Shown: positions 50,303-62,928 of the stretch, in pieces
Numbering within the stretch: position 1 is the first letter of the stretch
Layout of the letters: each line of letters starts with the position of its first letter
NCBI RefSeq assembly: GCF_036320965.1
Contig: NC_092239.1
Coordinates: 622,820-686,819 of the forward strand
Length of the DNA stretch: 64,000 nucleotides
Origin: Panulirus ornatus
Taxonomy: Eukaryota; Arthropoda; Malacostraca; Decapoda; Palinuridae
Direction: 5' to 3'
Program-made: the position numbers and the translations under genes
Notes under the pieces: generated by a model
The model's database searches: none
What the model was told of the DNA's origin: nothing
What the model saw: only the letters and a program-made list of their open reading frames with translations

Positions 50303-50496
50303 CATAATACTTGCTGTAATGAAAGGCTGATAATAATGGCTGTTACTGACGACAAATCCGTAAGATGGTTCCGAGTTCGGCTGTTCACTGGAGATGTCTA
50401 TCGACTGGGCGTCACAACATCCACTTGTGCAGAATATGAGGACCCCGAGGGTGCGTCTCTTACTTCTTCCATGGTGGTGGCAGGAACTCCCTGACA
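50303..50496 (-). CDS. Candidate internal exon with signal-peptide-like segment
   Basis: Minus strand: the acceptor CTGTTTGTTACGTGCAG ends at 50497, a 194-nt exon follows, and the donor ATG|GTGAGA follows 50303. It encodes GSSCHHHGRSKRRTLGVLIF, CTSGCCDAQSIDISSEQPN and SYGFVVSNSHYYQPFITASI. A basic stretch followed by LGVLIFCTSGCCDA looks like a secretory signal with a possible cleavage before QS, though an upstream exon would have to supply the start. The phase is 1 in and 0 out. No family recognised. An overlapping ATG in strong context (CCACCATGG) opens only 24 codons in another frame. Confidence 0.32.
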
Positions 50497-50812
50497 CTGC
50501 ACGTAACAAACAGATACCTGCTTACTACCTTAACAGGAGGAGAAGGTAGTGAGTGTCTCCCCACAATCCCGTTCCTCTCGCACCTCCGAACTCACACGCT
50601 CTCTTCGGCATGTGGCAGAACAACGAAGCACGGTTGAACATTCATGAACTTATCTTCGATATTAACTTGAGCTTGATTATGTGTGTATTCTTGATGCAAA
50701 GTTGAAGTGCACAGCAGAAATTAGGATTTGTGGTAGGTATACAGTAGTGAAGGGTTTGTGATACCTGTGATCCAATGGTTTCAAGAGAAAAATTTTCGGT
50801 ACGTTGACTTAC
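50497..50812. other. No recognisable feature
   Basis: Between two minus-strand exon candidates. The frame of the upstream one stays open to 50642. Confidence 0.35.
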
Positions 50813-50875
50813 TTGAGCATAAATCGATTTCGGAGACACGATAACCAGTGTACACAACTCTCGTGGCGCATACAT
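50813..50875 (-). CDS. Candidate first exon, unrecognised
   Basis: ATG at 50875 opens 21 codons, MYAPRELCTLVIVSPKSIYA then Q, ending at the donor CAA|GTAAGT at phase 0. The frame remains open for 77 codons if unspliced. It cannot join directly to the exon at 50303-50496, whose entry phase is 1. Confidence 0.22.
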
Positions 50876-51411
50876 AATATATGAATAAATCTAGCGGGTT
50901 TGAATAATCATTGAAAGAAACCAGGAGGCAAAACAGGCTATTGTGTGTGTTATTTAATGATCACAGACGTGAAAAGCAAACCAGTGGAACTGAAGGTGAA
51001 CGACATCAACTTACAACTAGCATCGTGTTCTTGATTTTCTATTCTTTGCTTTATCATAATCACGGCAGGATGTAGTAGTGAGTGAGGTTAGGCACTAGAA
51101 TTTAAAGTTTAGAAGCTATATAATCTGTGGTAAGGTGGTACTGATACTTACATCAGTCAATAAACACATGTTGAATCTGAAAACTACTCTAGAGAGAAAG
51201 CTAAACAAACTTAAGAATAGATGCAAATCTTAAGATGAAAGAGGGTATGTCTATATTACCACTAAGAGGAGGACTGATACAGCACAATATCGTCTCCAGG
51301 AAGCTTTAGCAGTAATATACTGATACTAGAACAGCGGTTAAGATTTTATAAGAAAGAGAGATTTTAAGAAGCCTGATTTCGAGGTAAGTTAATATCTCTT
51401 AGCAAAGAAAG
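50876..51411. other. No recognisable feature
   Basis: Nothing supported. Confidence 0.4.
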
Positions 51412-51643
<232 letters not shown>

Positions 51644-51860
51644 CTTTCAGACGTGGAATCATCCTACACAGCTGTGGCAGTAATCTGCCAGGATACAGCA
51701 ACCTGCGTTACCATGAAGAAATAGGAGAAGAAAACCATTCGACACAAAACAAAATAAAACAAAAAAGTGCACAAGGTAAAAACTCAGATGCAACGAGAAA
51801 GTTGGTGGCCATGACACATTGACTGAAACACAGGAACAGTTATAGATACACCAAAGATCT
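51644..51860. other. No recognisable feature
   Basis: Nothing supported. Confidence 0.4.
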
Positions 51861-51972
51861 GAAGTGTTTATATCGATATTCTCTGCCTTTATGTAAAGTG
51901 TTTATTTATATCGATATTCACTGTCTTCATGTGAGTGTTCATATCGATATTCTCTGTCTTTATGCAAAGTTC
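51861..51972. repeat. ~37-bp tandem repeat, 3 copies
   Basis: TATATCGATATTCTCTGCCT then TTATGTAAAGTGT is repeated three times with a few differences (TCACTGTCTTCATG, TCTCTGTCTTTATG). Confidence 0.85.
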
Positions 51973-52264
51973 ATGTTAATAAAAAACAATATATGTAACT
52001 CGCACTACTCATCCACCCCAAGACGAAGCATCCATCAAAGTAAGGATGTAACTGTTGTCCATTTGTCTATTATTTCTTAGTAACTTCTGTTTTGGCTACG
52101 GTTTTTCAGTGGGCTCTGAAGAAGAGAGAAAGTGCTTAAAACCATTATTTTTGAAATTCGTATCTAACACTTATTGATAGAGTTTTCTTCTTATTGTTTT
52201 CTCTAATCCCAATTGCAGCTTATTTGTGAATAGATTAGGTACATACCTTTATTGACCATCAGCA

Positions 52265-52404
<140 letters not shown>

Positions 52405-52742
52405 TTATTTCTGTTTATCATACTTTGACGCTGTCTCCTGCGTCAGCGAGGTAGCGCAAGGAAACAGACGAAAGAATGGCCCAACCCACCCACATACACA
52501 TGTATATACATAAACGCCCACACACGCATATATACATACCTATACATTTCAACTTATACATGCATATACATACACAGACATATACATATATACACATGTA
52601 CATATTCATACATGCTGCCTTCATCCATTCCTGCCGCCATCCAGCCACACATGAAATGACACCCCCCTCCCCTTATAAATCTTTTCTCATCTTGGTTACA
52701 TCCACACACATTTAGACACCCCAATCTGAGCCTTCGAAGAGT
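52405..52742 (-). mobile_element. RTE-like LINE with ORF deleted (5' piece fused to long 3' UTR)
   Basis: On the minus strand the 5' coding start (CTTCGAAGGCTCAGATTGGG then GTGTCTAAATGTGTGTGGAT, encoding RLRLGCLNVCGCNQD) runs to about 52680. It is followed directly by the long-form 3' UTR (GTGTCATTTCATGTGTGGCT, TATGTACATGTG, CGCTACCTCGCTGACGCAGG) and (TA)n. Endonuclease, RT and C-terminus are all missing. Confidence 0.82.
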
Positions 52743-53295
52743 AAGTGAAGTGTTTCCAATAATTGGGAATGGGCTTGGCAGCGAATGAAGCAGTGGAAGC
52801 GGGAGTGAATCATAGGGTGGAGGAGGGGGCGAAGGTTCATGGGGCGATGAATATTGTGGAAAGAGAGAACATTATCTCAGAGAGCAAAAAATGGGTATGT
52901 CCGAGGATATAGTAGTTCCAACAATATTATATTGTTGCGAGCCATGGGCTATAGATAGGGTTGTACTGAGGAGGGTGGTTGTGTTTTGAATAAATATTTG
53001 AGGGCAGTATGTTGTGTGAGGTGGTTTGAATGAGTAAGTAATGAAAGGGTAAGAGAGATGTGTGGTAATACAAAGAGTGTGGTTGAGAGAGCAGAGGAGG
53101 GTATATTGAAAGGTTTGGACATATGGAGAGAATGAGTGAGAAAAGGCTGACAAATAGAATATGTGTGTCAGAGGTGGAGGGAACAAGGAGAAGCGGGAGA
53201 CCAAATTGGATGTTGAAGGATGGAGTGAAAAAGAGTTTGAGCAATCGGGACCTGAAGAAGCAGTAGGGTGAGAGGCGTGCACGAAATAGACCTAA
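52741..53295 (+). pseudogene. RTE-like LINE C-terminal fragment, old
   Basis: Begins at GTAAGTGAAGTGTTTCCAAT (the KCFRYLG region) and continues through degraded GMGLAANEAVEAGVNHRV, LYCCEPWAIDRVVL, MCGNTKSVVERAEEG, RMSEKRLTNRICVSEVEG and GRPNWMLKDGVKKSLSN to the end of the ORF near 53290. Many frameshifts and stops. Joined 5' to 5' with the minus-strand derivative at 52742. No 3' UTR remains. Confidence 0.85.
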
Positions 53296-54541
53296 TCTTA
53301 GTCTTGAGAGGAGCGACGAATGCTGGCCATCCACAAGTGGACCACTGGTTGACTCACCAGAAGAAGAAGAGCAAGTGTGTTTAATTCCTACAGGAAATCA
53401 CCAGGATATAGATGCCAGTCAGCAAGTATGTCAACTGTACAGCAAAAGGTCGCATAGGTTACGAACTTGATCTACCATGTCCGCCTGGGTGACTTCGACT
53501 GCAGGTCTCATACAGAGGATGATGGTTGATATAAGCAACCTTATCTTACCACTGAATTGCTTTTTCTCCAAAATTACTTTTAATTACTATTCCACCACAA
53601 GTTGAAATCACATAATCACAAATTCATAAGTAAATCTAAATTGAGTGCCTTCTGCACTTTTGCAAGTGAGGCAAGAAGCCTCAGGCAAGACTAAAGCAGA
53701 TCAAGGTTTGATATATGATATGTTTCTTTAAGGAATCCGGGAACTAATGTGCTCAGTTTCGCTTGTGCCAAGGCCATATCTGTCAAAAACATATTACCAC
53801 CAGATTTCTGAAGCCAGCTTCACCTGCCTCCGGAACATACAAAGCCACTAAAAACCAGCTGCAGTCGGGGTCTCACCTGCTAACCACTGCAGTGAGACCT
53901 TTACTGCTCTGGAATACAGAAAAACGTTTCAACCTCTGGATATAGGACCCTGCTCTTCCAGAACCCACTAACATTGCTGCCGCTAAACTGTCAGTAAAGA
54001 TCATAAGAATTCATTTTAGAATTAGCAAGTGGTCAATAAGAGATCCTCATTTATGGCTGGTGGTTTGAGAAATATTGACCTCGTAAAACTGATTCAGAAC
54101 TTCCACCTTCCATGACCGCCGCCCTCCAGGACTGCCACCTTCCACGACCTTCACCTCCCAGGGCTGGGTATCTCTAATGGAGCATTATTTTCTTTTTTTC
54201 ATGTGTGTGTTTTGTATGGTTAAAGGGTTGTGGTGCGTTACGCTGGACAAGGCCCTGTGACTCTGAGCAGAGATGGAATGCGGGTAGGCAAAGGTAGGTA
54301 ATGACAAGGAAGGGAGACAGTCTATGAAGATAGTGAGCGCCTAAGCAAATAAAGCAATAAGTATTACACTGATCCGAGAAGGTTCGTAACTTTTCAAGTA
54401 TCACAGAGATACACAGGGCACCAGCACGTGTAGAACACTGAAGAGGACTGGGTGAGATTACAGGACTTGAATATTTACCGATGCAGGTATGATCTTGCGT
54501 GGTAGTGCCGGTAGATGATTGTGTGGGGTATCTAGATGGAG

Positions 54542-54547
<6 letters not shown>
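53296..54547. other. No recognisable feature
   Basis: Nothing supported. Minus-strand open frame 54174-54689 passes through the (GA)n tract and is not convincing. Confidence 0.4.

Positions 54548-54606
<59 letters not shown>
54548..54606. repeat. (GA)n microsatellite
   Basis: About 29 GA units. Confidence 0.98.
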
Positions 54607-54608
<2 letters not shown>

Positions 54609-55845
54609 AAAACAAGACACGGAATTGAGTTGCAGCAGAGGGGCGTTCAAGGGTAGAGATGCATTGAACGCGTGAAGTTTAGAGTGCAACCTGTGCTTGT
54701 GTCATGGTATGACCGGCACTCACGATAGGTAAGTAACGCTTCAGCATAACGCATATGACAATTTATGTTCTTCAGTTCTCCAAGAGGCGTAGTTACGAGA
54801 CACAGCACTGGGTACATCTCTCGTAGACCCTCTCTGGTCTCTGTGCCACACTTGGGCTACGTTGAACAAAAACACACAGATGAACTTAAGCTTCTTAGTG
54901 GTAAGGTTCTTAGTAGTGAATTTAACGGTGTGTAATATGGAGTACGTAACATGTAATTCAGGGCGTATAATGATGGACAAAAGTTACATAGATATTTTCC
55001 GTGGAATAACTGTAAGATCCGAGAATATGATAAAGTTTATATACTGCGAAAAAGAGAGGATTTCTAATAAATTTCCAAGTAAAATATCTTTGGGAACAAG
55101 ATACCTTAAAGAAAAGAAAGAAATAAAATATTACTAACAAGAGGATTATCAAAAATCGATCAGAGCAAAACCTGTTTCCAGCCATGCATGTTCAACGATA
55201 CTGACTTGTCATAAATGTAACCTAGAATGGATGGTGAGCCAAAAGCGACACGTATTACTGTATACTCCATCATTGCGACAACAAAATGGCTGCCTGTGAG
55301 CTGACCTAATTACACAGTAGTAATGCCTGGATAACCTTTAGAAATGGTTACGACCCTGACGATGACGTCACAGATTTTGTAGCCTGCAATTGGTCAGTGC
55401 CACGCGACACCTACGTTAGCTAAACTTGATCACCTTGCACGCAGGCGTGTGCAGATACCTGGGTAGCTACGTATTTTTTCTTGTACAAATTATTGTATGT
55501 ATTTGAAGGAGGCCTTACATTCGTGGTATAGTTACCTATTTGTTCCTGTTTATTTGTATTTTACGGGGAGGGAGTTCCACAGCCATGGGCACCATCTTAT
55601 AAACTTTTTCCACTATCTTGCAAGGTTTTAAAGTTCTGTAAACTTGCCACATTTGCTATCACGTAACTGAGTTTATTCTATCCTTCCATAGCTCTCATGC
55701 TATAAAGGTAATTCTTTACATCGTTTCTTACAAATATCGTCATCAGTTTCGTGTGTATGTGTGCATGTGATTACTATTTATGATTAGTATTTGTGTGTTA
55801 TGAGGCGAGAGATTTACATTCGTGTTGCCCCGACTCTTAATTCTG

Positions 55846-55848
<3 letters not shown>
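54607..55848. other. No recognisable feature
   Basis: A consensus donor ATAG|GTAAGT at about 54730 has no open exon upstream. Open frame 54862-55137 is AT-rich and motif-free. Confidence 0.35.
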
Positions 55849-55923
<75 letters not shown>

Positions 55924-55954
55924 AATATATATATATATATATATTTTTTATTTT
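55849..55954. repeat. (AT)n microsatellite with T-rich end
   Basis: About 45 AT units with one ACATAAA interruption, followed by T runs. On the minus strand these are the A-rich, (TA)n tail of the near-complete LINE. Confidence 0.98.
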
Positions 55955-58900
55955 TTTTTATTATACTTTGTCGCTGTCTCCCGCGTTTGCGAGGTAGCGC
56001 AAGGAAACAGACGAAAGAAATGGCCCAACCCCCCCCATACACATGTATATACATACGTCCACACACGCAAATATACATACCTACACAGCTTTCCATGGCT
56101 TACCCCAGACTCTTCACATGCCTTGATTCAATCCACTGACAGCACGTCAGCCCCGGTATACCACATCGCTCCAATTCACTCTATTCCTTGCCCTCCTTTC
56201 ACCCTCCTGCATGTTCAGGCCCCGATCACACAAAATCTTTTTCACTCCATCTTTCCACCTCCTATTTGGTCTCCCTCTTCTCCTTTTTCCCTCCACCTCC
56301 GACACATATATCCTCTTGGTCAATCTTTCCTCACTCATCCTCTCCATGTGCCCAAACCACTTCAAAACACCCTCTTCTGCTCTCTCAACCACGCTCTTTT
56401 TATTTCCACACATCTCTCTTACCCTTACGTTACTCACTCGATCAAACCACCTCACACCACACATTGTCCTCAAACATCTCATTTCCAGCACATCCATCCT
56501 CCTGCGCACAGCTCTATCCATAGCCCACGCCTCGCAACCATACAACATTGTTGGAACCACTATTCCTTCAAACATACCCATTTTTGCTTTCCGAGATAAT
56601 GTTCTCGACTTCCACACATTCTTCAAGGCCCCCAGAATTTTCGCCCCCTCCCCCACCCTATGATCCACTTCCGCTTCCATGGTTCCATCCGCTGCCAGAT
56701 CCACTCCCAGATATCTAAAACACTTCACTTCCTCCAGTTTTTCTCCATTCAAACTCACCTCCCAATTGACTTGACCCTCAACCCTACTTTACCTAATAAC
56801 CTTGCTCTTATTCACATTTACTCTTAACTTTCTTCTTCCACACACTTTACCAAACTCAGTCACCAGCTTCTGCAGTTTCTCACATGAATCAGCCACCAGC
56901 GCTGTATCATCAGCGAACAACAACTGACTCACTTCCCAAGCTCTCTCATCCCCAACAGACTTCATACTTGCCCCTCTTTCCAAAACTCTTGCATTTACCT
57001 CCCTAACAACCCCATCCATAAACAAATTAAACAACCATGGAGACATCACACACCCCTGCCGCAAACCTACATTCACTGAGAACCAATCACTTTCCTCTCT
57101 TCCTACACGTACACATGCCTTACATCCTCGATAAAAACTTTTCACTGCTTCTAACAACTTTCCTCCCACACCATATATTCTTAATACCTTCCACAGAGCA
57201 TCTCTATCAACTCTATCATATGCCTTCTCCAGATCCATAAATGCTACATACAAATCCATTTGCTTTTCTAAGTATTTCTCACATACATTCTTCAAAGCAA
57301 ACACCTGATCCACACATCCTCTACCACTTCTGAAACCACACTGCTCTTCCCCAGTCTGATGCTCTGTACATGCCTTCACCCTCTCAATTAATACCCTCCC
57401 ATATAATTTACCAGGAATACTCAACAAACTTATACCTCTGTAATTTGAGCACTCACTCTTATCCCCTTTGCCTTTGTACAATGGCACTATGCACGCATTC
57501 CGCCAATCCTCAGGCACCTCACCATGAGTCATACATACATTAAATAACCTTACCAACCAGTCAACAATACAGTCACCCCCTTTTTTAATAAATTCCACTG
57601 CAATACCATCCAAACCTGCTGCCTTGCCGGCTTTCATCTTCCGCAAAGCTTTCACTACCTCTTCTCTGTTTACCAAATCATTTTCCCTAACCCTCTCACT
57701 TTGCACACCACCTCGACCAAAACACCCTATATCTGCCACTCTATCATCAAACACATTCAACAAACCTTCGAAATACTCACTCCATCTCCTCACATCACCA
57801 CTACTTGTTATCACCTCCCCATTTGCGCCCTTCACTGAAGTTCCCATTTGCTCCCTTGTCTTACGCACTTTATTTACCTCCTTCCAGAACATCTTTTTAT
57901 TCTCCCTAAAATTTAATGATACTCTCTCACCCCATCTCTCATTTGCCCTTTTTTTCACCTCTTGCACCTTTCTCTTGACCTCCTGTCTCTTTCTTTTATA
58001 CATCTCCCACTCAATTGCATTTTTTCCCTGCAAAAATCGTCCAAATGCCTCTCTCTTCTCTTTCACTAATACTCTTACTTCTTCATCCCACCACTCACTA
58101 CCCTTTCTAATCAACCCACCTCCCACTCTTCTCATGCCACAAGCATCTTTTGCGCAATCCATCACTGATTCCCTAAATACATCCCATTCCTCCCCCACTC
58201 CCCTTACTTCCATTGTTCTCACCTTTTTCCATTCTGTACTCAGTCTCTCCTGGTACTTCCTCACACAGGTCTCCTTCTCAAGCTGACTTACTCTCACCAC
58301 CCTCTTCACCCCAACATTCACTCATCTTTTCTGAAAACCCATACAAATCTTCACCTTAGCGTCCACAAGATAATGATCAGACATCCCTCCAGTTGCACCT
58401 CTCAGCACATTAACATCCAAAAGTCTCTCTTTCGTACGCCTGTCAATTAACACGTAATCCAATAACGCTCTCTGGCCATCTCTCCTACTTACATAAGTAT
58501 ACTTATGTATATCTCGCTTTTTAAACCAGGTATTCCCAATCATCAGTCCTTTTTCAGCACATAAATCTACAAGCTCTTCACCATTTCCATTTACAACACT
58601 GAACACCCCATGTATACCAATTATTTCTTCAACTGCCACATTACTCACCTTTGCATTCAAATCACCCATCACTATAACCCGGTCTCGTGCATCGAAACCA
58701 CTAACACACTCATTCAGCTGCTCCCAAAACACTTGCCTCTCTTGATCTTTCTTCTCATGCCCAGGTGCATAAGCACCAATAATCACCCACCTCTCTCCAT
58801 CAACTTTCAGTTTTACCCATATTAATCGAGAATTTACTTTCTTACACTCTATCACATACTCCCACAACTCCTGTTTCAGGAGTATTCCTACTCCTTCCCT

Positions 58901-59186
58901 TGCTCTTGTCCTCTCACTAACCCCTGACTTTACTCCCCAGACATTCCCAAACCACTCTTCCCCTTTACCCTTGAGCTTCGTTTCACTCAGAGCCAAAACA
59001 TCCAGGTTCCTTTCCTCAAACATACTACCTATCTCTCCTTTTTTCACATCTTGGTTACATCCACACACATTTAGGCACCCCACTCTGAGCCTTCGAGGAG
59101 GATGAGCACTCCCCGCGTGACTCCTTCTTCTGTTTCCCATTTTAGAAAGTTAATACAAGGAGGGGAGGATTTCTGGCCCCCCGCTC

Positions 59187-59190
<4 letters not shown>
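55955..59190 (-). mobile_element. Near-full-length RTE-like non-LTR retrotransposon
   Basis: The most complete copy: a short 5' region (59141-59190, matching the head of the ~240-bp repeat family), a single ORF (56147-59140), a short-form 3' UTR (55955-56146) with CGCTACCTCGCAAACGCGGG, and an A/(TA)n tail. It is 5'-truncated at GGGAGCGGGGGGCC against (AT)n, so the TATCCCTGGGGATA head inferred from the short repeats is missing. It provides the reference for all other fragments here. Confidence 0.93.
56147..59140 (-). pseudogene. RTE-like LINE polyprotein: AP endonuclease, RT, C-terminal domain; two stops
   Basis: One frame of about 997 codons. Residues 1-272 are the AP-type endonuclease: CLNVCG near the start, LSETK (52-55), GAYAPG (122-127), MGDLNAK (158-164), DYVLI (228-232) and GGMSDHYL (251-258), the last holding the conserved SDH. 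A TGA (58322-58324) interrupts FQKR|VNVG, where the 35803 copy reads RR. RT follows: AGLDGIAVEF, NYRGISLLSIPGK, QCGFRSGRGCVDQ, AFMDLEKAYDRVDR (first catalytic Asp), GLRQGCVMSPW and [11 protein letters not shown] (catalytic Asp pair, about 56902-56917). A TAA (56789-56791) replaces the TAC of KVIRYSR by one substitution. The C-terminal domain ends GRPNRRWKDGVKKIL...DVVYRG. One codon is deleted in SSGDVRRW. No frameshift is present. Length fits RTE-class ORFs (about 1000 residues). Inactivated, but probably recently. Confidence 0.93.

Positions 59191-59277
<87 letters not shown>
59189..59277. repeat. (AT)n microsatellite
   Basis: About 44 AT units at the 5' end of the near-complete LINE. Confidence 0.99.
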
Positions 59278-59278
<1 letters not shown>

Positions 59279-60152
59279 GTTAAAGTACCAGAGAACAATC
59301 TTTAGCGTGGGAAATGCTAAAGACATTATGTATTTACGATCAGCAGATACAGAGGGATGATTAACAAGACAAAAGAGAAGATTTGTTCTGGACATATTAA
59401 TCACCAGATGTTGTCAGATTTCTAGTGTGTGGTTGATTAAGAATTGTTCCTAGGAAGTGATCTATTTTCATTTTCGCTGATCAATGAAGTGAGAGGTCAG
59501 AGGTATCTATTACTAGGAATGATAATATTTTCCACATGTTTAGAGATATCAAGCCTCCTCTCGTGGCATTTGAAAATTTTCGACATCATTCTAGGTAGAT
59601 AACGCTTCAGATCTGAAGATGTAGCTTGGTCTATGATGAATTTTGCCCAGTAAATACAATGGAACATTCACTATTCAGTTTATATTTCGTAAATCGCTAA
59701 TATTGAATAACAAAACTTAGACTAAGGTTACTCTTCACAGGTAATCGAACGTCCAGCTTTAAGTAGGAAGAAAATCATAAAAGATTACGTGGAGTGCAAA
59801 AGACCAACTGAGAGCACAACTTAACCAAGCAATACGTTATCCTTGTGCCCAACAATCAGGATCCACGTTCTCTGTACACTTAACATACAACAAAAAGTAC
59901 TAATTCCACCAGTTGAATCAGACGCAAAGTCATCTAATTTAACAGCGTCGTTCTGTAGGATATATTCTTAAGCATATCGTGCTATGGCTGCCGTAGGGAA
60001 AGAAATGGGCCACTTAACGTTTGGAGTCATTAGGGAATGGCTTGTACGTGATGGTATTGGAGGATCCGAGATTGTGAGTGTGGAGGAGCTCCATGTATGG
60101 ATCGCGTTCGACTTAATGATCAACTAACAGTCAATAGACGACAAAACTAATT

Positions 60153-60154
<2 letters not shown>
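59278..60154. other. No recognisable feature
   Basis: Nothing supported. Confidence 0.4.

Positions 60155-60210
<56 letters not shown>
60155..60210. repeat. (AC)n microsatellite
   Basis: About 28 AC units. Confidence 0.98.
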
Positions 60211-60213
<3 letters not shown>

Positions 60214-60321
60214 GAAAACATTTGTTGTATTCTCTTAGAAGTAGTTGATTAGATAAAAAAAGATAAAGAACAGCAGCAGGGATTTTACTTGCGATGATTT
60301 TTATATATATATATTTCCAAG

Positions 60322-60465
60322 GCCAAACCAGGAACCGAGTTTATTGAACAACCTTTAGGGGAGGATGAACAGCTGGGTTAACTGTGGCTGGCCCAATTGC
60401 CGCAGCCAGGATTAGAACCTACTCGCTGACCTCGGGCGGCTCGTGAATACATCACGGTTAGTGAC
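60322..60465 (-). mobile_element. tRNA-derived SINE, copy 3 (minus)
   Basis: Reverse complement gives CACTAACCGTGATGTATTCA, GAGCCGCCCGAGGTCAGCGA, GTAGGTTCTAATCCTGGCTG with a one-mismatch B box (GGTTCTAATCC), then CAGCTGTTCATCCTCCCCTA and AAGGTTGTTCAATAAACT. It is colinear with the copy at 62930, including the GTTCATCC...CAATAAA tail. Confidence 0.65.
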
Positions 60466-60639
60466 GGCAACTACTTCTCTCACACATAACAGCATGTCAC
60501 ATGACACCGGTGAGTGTAATGGAAATAGAGGGTTGTGTGGTGGGGGTGGAAATGTCTCAAGTTAGACAGTTTATGTCCAGCGAAGGAGTCATGCAGCTGA
60601 GAGACTGTGTTATATGTGCTGCTTTGACCTCGCCAGCAA

Positions 60640-60803
60640 CACCCTGACCCTCCCCTAACGTCAACTGTTGCGACCAAACTTTCTCTTGACTTCGCCAGCC
60701 ATGCTCCGACCTTCCCTTGACCTCGCCAGCCATGCTCCGACCTTCCCTTGACCTCGCCAACCACGTCCTGACACTCTTGACTTCACCAACATGGCCTTGA
60801 CCC
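60640..60803. repeat. ~31-bp tandem repeat, about 4 copies
   Basis: TTGACCTCGCCAGCCATGCT then CCGACCTTCCC is repeated about four times (two nearly identical, flanked by diverged copies such as CTTGACTTCACCAACATGGC). The GEVKGRSEHGW-type minus-strand frames come from the repeat. Confidence 0.85.
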
Positions 60804-60867
60804 TCCTCGGCTGGCTGCACCTGTGCCTCATCTACAGCAGCACACCAATTCTTGTAATATTTCCTCA

Positions 60868-61077
60868 TGACTCATGTGTCGTAGAAGGCGACTAAAAGGG
60901 GACGGAGCGGGGGACTGGAAATCCTTCACTCTCGTTCTTTTTTTTGTTCTTTTTTTTAATTTTCCAAAAGATGGAATAGAGAAGGGGGCCAGGTGAGGAT
61001 ATTTCCTCAAAGGCCCAGTCCTCTGTTCTTAACGCTACCTCGCTAATGCGGGAAATGGCGAATAGTATGAAAGAAAC
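60868..61077 (+). mobile_element. ~240-bp LINE-derived non-autonomous repeat, copy 7, 5'-truncated
   Basis: From ATGTGTCGTAGAAGGCGACT through GGACGGAGCGGGGGACTGG, a T-rich run and GGCCCAGTCCTCTGTTC to CGCTACCTCGCTAATGCGGG and GGCGAATAGTATGAAAG. It lacks the first ~45 bp. Unusually, no (TA)n tail follows: the sequence goes straight into AAACAACTACACAGC. Confidence 0.88.
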
Positions 61078-61164
61078 AACTACACAGCTCATTCTTTGCT
61101 GATCCTGCTCTTTAAATGTTCCTCTCTCTCTCAAGTGTTCTAGATATTACTGATCTTGAAGGCC

Positions 61165-61826
<662 letters not shown>

Positions 61827-61828
61827 TA

Positions 61829-61976
61829 TACATATGTACATACATACATACATACATACATACATGCATACATACATACATACATACATGCATACATGCA
61901 TAAATACATACATACATACATACATGCATACATACATACATACATACATACATACATACATACATACATACATACA

Positions 61977-62010
<34 letters not shown>

Positions 62011-62068
62011 CATGCACACATACATACATACATACATACATGCATACACACAAACATACACAGATACA
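61829..62068. repeat. (CATA)n tetranucleotide repeat
   Basis: TACATACATACA units over about 240 bp, with periodic TGCATA and ATAAATA interruptions. The YIHT/VCMY open frames are artefacts. Confidence 0.98.
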
Positions 62069-62099
62069 TACATACAAACTCTAAATATACCACATATTA

Positions 62100-62645
62100 T
62101 ACCGAGGTTATTCAGAGGCCACAAATATCCTTATACTCCTAGCCCATTCACTGCATGAGATGATTCAATGTCTTTCTGAAAACTTCCATAGATGCACTGT
62201 TGATCATATCTTATGGCAGGTCTTGCCAATTATCCGCTGTTATACTATAGAGAATTGTTCCCTTACATCCACTGAGCATCCACACTGGAGGCGCAAATAC
62301 GGTAAGTAGAGAACCTGAAGCGATTGAAGTCTATTCTTAAACGTACTTACAGTACTGTTTTCTTCCACTCTAATTGCCAAATCGTTTCTTATGTTATTAA
62401 TCCAGTTGAAGAAAAAGTACTTCGCTTCATTCGAGATAAAACGTTTGACCTTGAGTTTGCATCCATTACTACGAATGAAAATCAGTCTAAGTTAACTTGA
62501 CAGATCAAGACTATCCAAGCCTTTGATAATTACGAATACTTGTATTGGATCACTGGGTAACCATCACTTACCTAAGCTAAATAGATTCAAGTCATAGTCA
62601 TTCAATCTGTTCTCGTAAGATTTTTTTCTCAGCCCAAATAACGCA
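62100..62645 (-). pseudogene. CR1/L2-like LINE, C-terminal end of ORF2 (minus)
   Basis: The minus-strand translation reads LRKKSYENRLNDYDLNLFSL, GKWWLPSDPIQVFVIIKGLD, LRLIFIRSNGCKLKVKRFIS, NEAKYFFFNWINNIRNDLAI and RVEENSTVSTFKNRLQSL. This is the typical CR1/L2 tail (Y..RL..L.L.SL..RR...DLI..FKI..G.., then R......R..F...R....WN.L...V....SV..FK..LD). It is well preserved over about 120 residues before decaying at 62100-62300. No upstream RT is visible. Confidence 0.72.
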
Positions 62646-62928
62646 TCACTGTTGCTTCCTTATTGTCTGCTAAGGCTTCAGATATCTATACTTTCTACTC
62701 TCTAAAACATCACAAGTTTGATCAGTTACTTCTTCCATCACTGCACTTTATTCCATTTCATTTCTACTACATATGATCTGTCCATAACATTCCTAAACCT
62801 GCTAACATCTGTCACCTGATTATCCATTCCCTTCTTGTGGTCAGTGGCTGTCGTGCAGGGTCAGTTTCTCTACCACAGTACCGTCTGGAGCCCTTTTTCA
62901 TCCCTCTCAGATGTTCTCCTAAATTAGT
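62646..62928. other. No recognisable feature
   Basis: Nothing supported. May be decayed upstream CR1-like sequence. Confidence 0.3.
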
